Assembly (NCBI GenBank): GCA_016929355.1
Contig: JAFGJA010000099.1
Coordinates: forward strand, 1 to 6,281
DNA: 6,281 nt
Reading direction: 5' to 3'
DNA from: Anaerolineae bacterium
Lineage (GTDB): Bacteria; Chloroflexota; Anaerolineae; Aggregatilineales; Aggregatilineaceae
The translations under genes and the position numbers were made by a program. The first letter of the stretch is position 1. Each line of letters begins with the position of its first letter. A model generated the notes under the pieces. The model worked only from the letters and a program-made list of their open reading frames with translations. It did no database searches and had not been told where the DNA came from. Of the stretch, positions 1 to 4,506 are shown piece after piece.

Positions 1-5
1 CTAAA

Positions 6-115
6 CCGTATTGCCCCTAAATCCCCTCCCCACTTAGTGGAGAGGGGACTTGACGGTTCGCCTGACTCCCCCTCTCCGTGTTGGGAGAGGGGGCCGGGGG
101 GTGAGGTAAATACGG
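6..115. repeat. Composite GC-rich double-hairpin dispersed repeat (MITE/REP-like)
   Basis: Two strong inverted repeats stand side by side. The right one is a perfect 10-bp stem, CCCCCTCTCC (68-77) with GGAGAGGGGG (84-93), around a 6-nt loop. The left one pairs CCCCTC (23-28) with GAGGGG (42-47) and continues after one mismatch with CCA (30-32) and TGG (38-40). The whole is flanked by a 7-bp inverted repeat, CCGTATT (6-12) and AATACGG (109-115), which suggests a bounded element. The CCCCTAAATCCCCTC and GGCCGGGGGGTGAGG edges resemble an abundant dispersed repeat I recall from Chloroflexota and some cyanobacterial genomes; copy number cannot be checked from one window. It lies downstream of the minus-strand beta-helix gene and could help end or stabilise that transcript, but no T-run follows either stem. 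Confidence 0.7.
68..93. other. Perfect 10-bp stem hairpin within the repeat
   Basis: CCCCCTCTCC at 68-77 is the exact reverse complement of GGAGAGGGGG at 84-93, with loop 78-83 (GTGTTG). It is the most stable short hairpin found in the window. It lies about 120 nt beyond the stop of the minus-strand beta-helix gene, so in that gene's transcript it would fold in the 3' region. No U-tract follows on the minus strand, so it is not a canonical intrinsic terminator. Confidence 0.75.
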
Positions 116-157
116 CGAGCAATCGTTACCACAACAACTTCTCAAACTGCATCAACA

Positions 158-194
158 CGCCCCTACCGGGCGGGTCTGCGTTTCGCCCCTACCG
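158..194. repeat. Paired CGCCCCTACCG direct repeat (dispersed-repeat fragment)
   Basis: The 11-mer CGCCCCTACCG occurs at 158-168 and again at 184-194, a 26-bp period. GGGCG (168-172) can pair with CGCCC (184-188) to form a small 5-bp hairpin. On the minus strand the units read CGGTAGGGGCG, which resembles a common short interspersed motif in Chloroflexota and cyanobacterial intergenic DNA. It sits 17 bp past the stop codon of the beta-helix gene. The function is unknown. Confidence 0.55.
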
Positions 195-211
195 CAACGT
201 TCGATTAACCC

Positions 212-1606
212 TCACTCCTCCCAATCTTCCAAATACGCTTGTTCGTCTTCGATATTGCGCGGATAGCGACGCTTATGCAGTTTAGCCACGCGCGCCCGCA
301 GCTTGTGATGATCGCTCTCTTCATAGGTGATATTGCGCGCCACCACGCGCCGCTCCGGGGAAGCAAACAGCACCACATCGGATTCAACCACGCGCCCCGG
401 CATCACGATCAGGCCCGATCCCAAGCGGGAATTATGGCCCACGCAGCCGCCTAACACACCCTGCCCCGTATCCTCTAATTCATCGAAGGCATTGAGCGCG
501 CGCAAGGGAGCCGGTAGCAGGTTGAAATCGGTGAACGTGACCCCCGCACCGACAAAACTGTTGCGCCCCACCACGCACATTTGCAGACACGTATTCTGCG
601 CCACAATCGAATATTCCATCAGCGTCGTCAGATAGAGCGCAGCACGGAACGGCAAAAAGCAGTTATTGCCGATCACGCTCAACATCAACTGGCAGCCCTG
701 GTCAATCGTCACGTTATCGCCAATCGCACAGTTATCGATCACCACACCCGGCCCGATGTAACACTTGCGCCCGATGGTCGTCGGCCCCAGAATCGTCGCG
801 GAGGGATCGATCACCGTGCCCTCGCCCACGCTCACCACGCGCGAACACGACAACACCTGTTTTTGTTCCAGAATCGCCAGAAACAACATACGCAGCGCGA
901 TCATATTATGTTCGCTTATTTGATTTTCGAAGCGTTTCCCGCGCGAAAACACGCCCATGATGCTGTTGCCATAAAACAGATGGACCCAGCTATCAATCGA
1001 GAGGCAGGATCGCTCGGTCAGTAAATGGGTCAGGTCCAACCCGCGCCCAATGCCCGCCCCATCTTGTTCAGCTTCGACATTCGCCATCGAGTCCGGCACG
1101 TTATAAAAACCGACTTCCTGAAATCCGCTCTCAATCGGCACGGGACGCCATTTGTGTTTGTCCACATAACCCGCCGGGAAATACCACAAATCGAGCGGAT
1201 AATAGAGCACTTTGCCCTCAGTGTCCCTGACCGCATTCAAGCGCGAGAGCGGCACGGTGTAGCGCTGCCACGCCTTATCGGAAGCGGGCAAAACGGCCCG
1301 GCTCGGCAGTTGGCTGGCATAAGCCTGTTCGTAAAACGCCTCAAAAAATTCTTCGTCAAAATATAAATTATCCCGGTACACGACGATCTCATCATCCGAG
1401 TGCGCGCGCTGGGGCAGTTCGTCAATCGACTTGAGCGGCATTTCCACATTGGTCGAGCCGCAAATTCTGTCGAGTGTCTCCGAATGGTGCATCTTAAGCG
1501 GGCGATTCAAAATACTGAGTTCGCGCCCTGGTTCGTTAAAGGGCGTGATCAGGTGATTATCTTCAATCACAAACCGGCGTGGGTTCGATTTGCGAAATCG
1601 GCGCAT
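212..1606 (-). CDS. Left-handed beta-helix (hexapeptide-repeat) protein with uncharacterised N-terminal domain
   Basis: This is a 464-residue protein ending in TGA. Residues about 258-410 carry imperfect hexapeptide repeats of the LbH type, such as VIDPSA, TILGPT, TIGRKC, YIGPGV, AIGDNV and FVGAGV. The fold is typical of acyl- or acetyltransferases and of the C-terminal half of GlmU-like enzymes. The N-terminal half starts with RFVIEDNHLITPFNEP (residues 11-26) and includes IVVYRDNLYFDEEFFEAF (74-91). It lacks the GxGTRM-type loop of sugar nucleotidyltransferases, so a GlmU-like first activity is not supported. The C-terminus (about 430-464) is charged and helical. No signal peptide is visible, so the protein is probably cytoplasmic. 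It is the last gene of the minus-strand run, 114 nt below the hydrolase. The ATG at 1606 has GGAG only 2 nt upstream, a poor ribosome-site spacing, so the start is less certain than the frame. Substrate unknown; a role in envelope or glycan modification is only a guess. Confidence 0.85.
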   Translation of the reverse strand: MRRFRKSNPRRFVIEDNHLITPFNEPGRELSILNRPLKMHHSETLDRICGSTNVEMPLKSIDELPQRAHSDDEIVVYRDNLYFDEEFFEAFYEQAYASQLPSRAVLPASDKAWQRYTVPLSRLNAVRDTEGKVLYYPLDLWYFPAGYVDKHKWRPVPIESGFQEVGFYNVPDSMANVEAEQDGAGIGRGLDLTHLLTERSCLSIDSWVHLFYGNSIMGVFSRGKRFENQISEHNMIALRMLFLAILEQKQVLSCSRVVSVGEGTVIDPSATILGPTTIGRKCYIGPGVVIDNCAIGDNVTIDQGCQLMLSVIGNNCFLPFRAALYLTTLMEYSIVAQNTCLQMCVVGRNSFVGAGVTFTDFNLLPAPLRALNAFDELEDTGQGVLGGCVGHNSRLGSGLIVMPGRVVESDVVLFASPERRVVARNITYEESDHHKLRARVAKLHKRRYPRNIEDEQAYLEDWEE

Positions 1607-1720
1607 AGCTCCAACTCGTTTCCCGATATTATTTGGCGAGTGTTTATAATTAAAGTATCCCGCATTTGGGGTGATGTAGCAACTTTGGTCGATGGGGATA
1701 GGCTAACCCGGTCCGCGTGA

Positions 1721-2551
1721 TCAGCTTGTTTTGATGAACAGCCAGTCGCGCAGCGTGGTCACAAACCGCTCCGGCGAATCGAGCATGATGAAGTGTCCGG
1801 CATCTTCGAACCATTCGATCTGGGCATGGGGCACGCCCGCTTTGAGGATTTTGTTTTCGCTGGGGCGCACAATAATATCCCGCTTGCCATACATGCCCAG
1901 CGTCGGCACTTTGATTTTATTGAGATCAGGCCGCAGATCCGTTTCGCGCAGCGTGCCGATACTCTGGAAAAACGATTCCATGCTGATTTTCGAAACATCT
2001 TTGACCATCATATGGGACATCGCCTGCCCATCTTTCGCCATGAAGTAGCTGTAACCACGCAAAAACAGCAGCAGACCACGCCCGCCAAACAACCAGAACA
2101 CCGACGCCACCGTCGGATTACCGGACAGCTTGAGCAGCAGATTCAGCGAACTGCCATTAACCGGCGAACCGATCACGCAGACCTTAACGACTTTTTCGGG
2201 GTATTGAATCGCGGTACTGAGCGAGACCGTCCCGCCCATCGAGTGCCCGATCAAGGGCGCTTTTTTGATCCCCAGCCGTTCCATAAACTGGTAGACCATC
2301 TCAACATAGTGCGGCACGGTGAACGCTTCGGGCGGCAAATGGGGACTGGTATCATCCAGGCTGGAAACCACCCCCGAATCGCCAAACCCAAAAAAATCGA
2401 GGGCATAGGTGCGAAAATCGCGCCCTAACACCTCGATGGTATAGCGCCAGAGTTCCCATGAGCCTAACCACCCGTGCAGCAGGAGCACCGGGCGACCCCG
2501 CCCATAGGTTTCATAATGAATAATGCCTGGATCCGTGACAAGTGATGGCAC
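1721..2551 (-). CDS. Alpha/beta-hydrolase fold protein
   Basis: The 276-residue protein has all hallmarks of a catalytic alpha/beta hydrolase. The oxyanion-hole motif LLLHGW spans 23-28. The nucleophile elbow GHSMGG (102-107) gives Ser104 as nucleophile, the likely acid is Asp225 in YGKRD, and the base is His253 in AGHF. DFFGFGDSG (52-60) is the usual strand-4 loop. A cap region (about 130-200) rich in Leu, Phe and Met suggests a hydrophobic substrate. There is no signal peptide or lipobox, so the protein is cytosolic, perhaps loosely membrane-associated. The family covers esterases, lipases, epoxide hydrolases, haloperoxidases and C-C hydrolases, and sequence alone does not choose among them. 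The start is GTG, supported by the strong ribosome-binding sequence AGAGGTGG 7 nt upstream. It lies 144 nt after the GTPase gene and 114 nt before the beta-helix gene, all on the same strand. Confidence 0.92.
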   Translation of the reverse strand: MPSLVTDPGIIHYETYGRGRPVLLLHGWLGSWELWRYTIEVLGRDFRTYALDFFGFGDSGVVSSLDDTSPHLPPEAFTVPHYVEMVYQFMERLGIKKAPLIGHSMGGTVSLSTAIQYPEKVVKVCVIGSPVNGSSLNLLLKLSGNPTVASVFWLFGGRGLLLFLRGYSYFMAKDGQAMSHMMVKDVSKISMESFFQSIGTLRETDLRPDLNKIKVPTLGMYGKRDIIVRPSENKILKAGVPHAQIEWFEDAGHFIMLDSPERFVTTLRDWLFIKTS

Positions 2552-2558
2552 GTTTGGT

Positions 2559-2566
2559 CCACCTCT
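2559..2566 (-). promoter_or_regulatory. Ribosome-binding site that fixes the GTG start of the hydrolase
   Basis: On the minus strand this reads AGAGGTGG, close to the anti-Shine-Dalgarno complement, with a 7-nt spacer to the GTG at 2551-2549. It is the best ribosome-binding sequence in the window and justifies choosing GTG over the next internal ATG. Confidence 0.75.
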
Positions 2567-2604
2567 AGACCGCGAGAATACAACCTACGCTCAGAATGCG
2601 CGCA

Positions 2605-2664
2605 CAACCACCCCTACGCCCTAGCGAGCGTCGGGTGGTTGCTGCCGGCTATGCGGAAAGCCGG
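2605..2664. other. Two consecutive hairpins between GTPase and hydrolase genes
   Basis: CAACCACCC (2605-2613) pairs perfectly with GGGTGGTTG (2633-2641). Inside its loop, ACGC (2616-2619) pairs with GCGT (2628-2631), so the stem can extend past a small internal loop. Directly beside it, CCGGCT (2645-2650) pairs with AGCCGG (2659-2664) around 8 nt. Both lie in the 144-nt gap between the minus-strand GTPase stop and the hydrolase start. Neither is followed by a T-run in the minus direction. They may act as a leaky terminator, an RNA-processing or stability element, or nothing. Confidence 0.45.
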
Positions 2665-2695
2665 GGAATTAAGTCTGTCGGTGACCGCCTGCGAA

Positions 2696-3238
2696 TCAGG
2701 TATCCATCTCTTCAAGAATGGAGTACAGCAGTTCCAACAGGACGTTTTTGACGCTTTCCTTCTCGGTGGCGATGCACGGCAGCAGTTTCACGTTTTCTTC
2801 AATGCGCAGGGCGATCCGCAAATCTTCCGGGGCCCAGGCTTCCGGGTGATCCTGTTTGTTCGCGGCCACGACATAGGGCGTCGGGGCATAGGCGCGGAAC
2901 GTTTCGAGAATACTCTTCGCTTCGCGGAATGTTTCCGGTTTGGCACTGTCTACCATCACCACAAAGCCGAGCATCCCTTCCGCCAGAATCTCCCACATGA
3001 AGTCGAAACGGCGCTGACCGGGCGTACCAAAGAGATACAGGACGAGATCGTCATCAACCGTAATACGGCCAAAGTCCATCGCCACTGTAGTTTGCTCTTT
3101 GGTTTCGAATTCCGCCGACCCAGCAGCAATCTTTTCGTCGGTGGTCACAACATCAATTTCACTGATCGAGCGGATAAATTCGGTCTTGCCCGCGCTGAAG
3201 GGGCCGGTGATGACCATTTTGACGGTTTGCATGGGCAT
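2696..3238 (-). CDS. Small Ras-like GTPase of the MglA/CvnD type
   Basis: The 180-residue protein has the full set of G motifs. The P-loop GPFSAGKT covers 12-19, a switch I region with TT at 50-51 precedes AMDFGRI, switch II is FGTPGQ (70-75), the guanine-specificity motif is NKQD (127-130), and the G5-like loop is CIATEK (155-160). In switch II the Asp of the usual DxxG is Gly71, as I recall for stand-alone bacterial GTPases of the conservon (CvnD) group, while Gln75 takes the place of the catalytic Ras Gln. It hydrolyses GTP and probably acts as a switch in a signalling or polarity pathway, without a membrane anchor. I chose ATG at 3238, about 7 nt after GTGAG. A GTG at 3271 would add 11 residues of unlikely sequence, and an ATG at 3232 is also possible. 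Its upstream neighbour, 76 nt away, is a DUF4388 protein, the likely partner. Confidence 0.9.
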   Translation of the reverse strand: MPMQTVKMVITGPFSAGKTEFIRSISEIDVVTTDEKIAAGSAEFETKEQTTVAMDFGRITVDDDLVLYLFGTPGQRRFDFMWEILAEGMLGFVVMVDSAKPETFREAKSILETFRAYAPTPYVVAANKQDHPEAWAPEDLRIALRIEENVKLLPCIATEKESVKNVLLELLYSILEEMDT

Positions 3239-3275
3239 GGTCGGTCTCACTCTTCCATATGATAAATGCACCTAC

Positions 3276-3290
3276 CGCCGACAACCGGCG
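3276..3290. other. Small hairpin in the DUF4388-GTPase gap
   Basis: CGCCG (3276-3280) pairs with CGGCG (3286-3290) around the 5-nt loop ACAAC. It lies in the short leader of the GTPase gene on the minus strand, about 38 nt before its ATG. It has no T-run, so it is not a terminator, and it could slightly modulate downstream translation. A stem this short may be chance in GC-rich DNA. Confidence 0.3.
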
Positions 3291-3314
3291 AGCAGGTCTC
3301 CCCAAATAAAAACG

Positions 3315-4220
3315 TTAGGCTTCTTTGATTTTTGCAATCAAACGTTGCACTACACTCTTTTCAATCGCTGGCGCTTTGGCTTGCCGACGCGACGCGCGTG
3401 TCGGGGTCTTCTGCGCTGGCGCTTGCATTCCGGGCGGCTTGACCAATTCGACGAGGCCCGCTTGCAAAAGCCCATAGACCACGCGCCGAATCTCGGTATC
3501 GGTCATATTGCAGGCTTTGGCAATCTGCCGGATAGAATTTTTCGGGTTGATAAACGAAACGACGCGCCATTCTTCGACGCCCAGATGAATACCCCGAAAC
3601 TTATCCCCCGGTGCGTCGGGGAATTTTAACGCCATGTCCAGATTTGGCAACTCGTCTTCGAGCGGCTTCACTTCCTGCGCGCGCCGTGTGCCTTCGATGA
3701 TCACATTTTTCAGATCAATCGGCACGGTAATTTTTTCCGGCGGCGGCAGCACATTTTCCTCAAAAGCAAAGGGTTCTTCATTCCAGGTCATCACATCATA
3801 CACAATATCCAGCGTATGCTGTTGGATGCTGCGCACGACATCGATCTGGGTCACATAGTTGGCATTAATCAACATCAGCGCCAGGGCTTTATCGGAATAC
3901 TTGGCGCCCCGCTCCCGAATCACGCGGGCCTGATCCGCATTCAATTTCCCGGCTTTATGCAACACGTTCGCCAGATGACCATCGGTATTGCCCGTTGCCG
4001 CCAGCACTAACTGCCCATCTTTGAAAGCGATTTGAACTCGTTCCTGACCCGGCACAACTTTGGGGCGTCTGTCTTCTTCACGGCCTGTCCCAGCATCAAC
4101 AAATTCGCCCGCAACCACCACCGGCTCATAGACATGCAGCGTGCCTGATTTACGCGCCAGATTGATCAGGTTTAGAATTTGGGTTGTGCTAAAGTCCGCC
4201 AGATTTCCTTTAAGCGCCAT
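3315..4220 (-). CDS. DUF4388 domain protein with C-terminal winged-helix-like region
   Basis: The 301-residue protein begins MALKGNLADFSTTQILNLI, the signature opening of DUF4388 (PatA N-terminal-like) domains, followed by KSGTLHV (24-30) and VQIAFKDGQLVLA (62-74), the domain's core strands. Between these strands lies a charged insertion of about 30 residues (32-61). The helical region (about 80-150) holds the usual LGxxLxxxGxL-like and WxxEPFAFE elements. Residues about 214-261 (EEWRVVSFIN to GLVELV) look like a small winged-helix or helix-turn-helix unit. A Pro/Ala/Lys/Arg-rich tail (262-301) ends it. DUF4388 proteins occur in gliding-motility and GTPase signalling modules. Here it is followed by an MglA/CvnD-like GTPase and is probably its partner or effector. 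The ATG at 4220 has AGGA 10 nt upstream. It is cytoplasmic, and DNA binding is possible but unproven. Confidence 0.9.
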   Translation of the reverse strand: MALKGNLADFSTTQILNLINLARKSGTLHVYEPVVVAGEFVDAGTGREEDRRPKVVPGQERVQIAFKDGQLVLAATGNTDGHLANVLHKAGKLNADQARVIRERGAKYSDKALALMLINANYVTQIDVVRSIQQHTLDIVYDVMTWNEEPFAFEENVLPPPEKITVPIDLKNVIIEGTRRAQEVKPLEDELPNLDMALKFPDAPGDKFRGIHLGVEEWRVVSFINPKNSIRQIAKACNMTDTEIRRVVYGLLQAGLVELVKPPGMQAPAQKTPTRASRRQAKAPAIEKSVVQRLIAKIKEA

Positions 4221-4278
4221 GTTTGTTCGTTCCTACCCTGAATTAAATTCCTAACGGCGGCAAGAAACTACTAGCGGC

Positions 4279-4307
4279 ATTATACACTGCTGCCAGAATC
4301 GCGTCAA
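4279..4307 (-). promoter_or_regulatory. Near-consensus sigma-70-type promoter of the DUF4388-GTPase run
   Basis: Read on the minus strand, TTGACG (4302-4307, 5 of 6 to TTGACA) is followed by a 17-nt spacer and then a perfect TATAAT (4279-4284). A start site near 4272 would give a leader of about 50 nt before the ATG at 4220. It is the only well-spaced, near-consensus promoter I can see, and it can drive the whole minus-strand run, as none of the later gaps has a comparable site. Confidence 0.82.
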
Positions 4308-4351
4308 CCACCCCCCAAGACGGGGTAAAGCCACCGTTGAAACCGCCAACA

Positions 4352-4399
4352 ATTGAGATTGCCGCCCAGCCGGGCGACACGTTTATGCTCTATCTCAAT
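4352..4399. repeat. Nested inverted repeat in the divergent intergenic region
   Basis: ATTGAGAT (4352-4359) is the exact reverse complement of ATCTCAAT (4392-4399). The 32-nt interior holds another hairpin, CGCCC (4363-4367) with GGGCG (4372-4376) around AGCC. The element lies upstream of both promoter directions, about 45 nt behind the minus-strand -35 box. It could be a protein-binding site with separated half-sites, or a structure that insulates the two divergent units. Confidence 0.4.
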
Positions 4400-4412
4400 A
4401 CTACATTTAACC

Positions 4413-4418
4413 TTGACG
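4413..4418 (+). promoter_or_regulatory. Isolated -35-like box upstream of the lipoprotein gene
   Basis: TTGACG matches 5 of 6 of the -35 consensus and equals the -35 box of the divergent minus-strand promoter. At 16-18 nt spacing only weak hexamers such as AGTTTA (4436-4441) follow, and TATAAG (4427-4432) is too close. The plus-strand promoter is therefore unresolved; it may use an activator or another sigma factor. Confidence 0.25.
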
Positions 4419-4480
4419 CTATTCATTATAAGCCAAGTTTACCAAAATTGGGTAGTCCACTCAACCGTATTCATGTATTT

Positions 4481-4493
4481 TTGATACGATCAA
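4481..4493. promoter_or_regulatory. Perfect 13-bp palindrome TTGAT-N3-ATCAA just before the ribosome site
   Basis: TTGAT (4481-4485) and ATCAA (4489-4493) are exact reverse complements separated by ACG. The palindrome ends 2 nt before the AGAGG ribosome-binding sequence of the lipoprotein gene and contains a -10-like TACGAT (4485-4490). Such a site could be an operator for a dimeric repressor. A 5-bp half-site can also arise by chance. Confidence 0.35.
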
Positions 4494-4495
4494 GC

Positions 4496-4500
4496 AGAGG
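4496..4500 (+). promoter_or_regulatory. Ribosome-binding site of the DUF3048 lipoprotein gene
   Basis: AGAGG stands 6 nt before the ATG at 4507. It supports this start, which also yields a well-formed lipoprotein signal peptide. Confidence 0.6.
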
Positions 4501-4506
4501 CTCATT

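Noticed and set aside
23..93. CRISPR-like or intrinsic-terminator reading of the left-edge hairpins
   Set aside because: There are only two dissimilar inverted repeats, with no regular repeat-spacer pattern, and no T-run follows either stem, so neither a CRISPR array nor a classical terminator is supported.
37..285. Plus-strand open frame of 82 codons at the left edge
   Set aside because: It runs through the hairpin repeats and into the antisense of the beta-helix gene. Its composition (Pro/Gly/Ser from repeats) and lack of a ribosome site argue against a real gene.
1645..1650. Perfect TATAAT on the plus strand between the hydrolase and beta-helix genes
   Set aside because: No -35 box at a suitable distance, and it would only drive transcription antisense to the hydrolase. 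The overlapping minus-strand TATAAA (1643-1648) also lacks a -35 box, having CCCCAA at 17 nt, so no promoter is called for the beta-helix gene.
1793..2428. Plus-strand open frame of 211 codons antisense to the hydrolase
   Set aside because: It mirrors the codon structure of the hydrolase, is rich in His, Arg and Gln as typical of shadow frames, and shows no domain. The hydrolase on the other strand has an intact catalytic triad.
2639..3262. Plus-strand open frame of 207 codons antisense to the GTPase
   Set aside because: The opposite strand encodes all GTPase motifs. The shadow protein has no recognisable domain or convincing ribosome site.
3099..3629. Plus-strand open frame of 176 codons spanning the GTPase and DUF4388 genes
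   Set aside because: It crosses two well-supported minus-strand genes and the gap between them, and looks like an antisense artefact.
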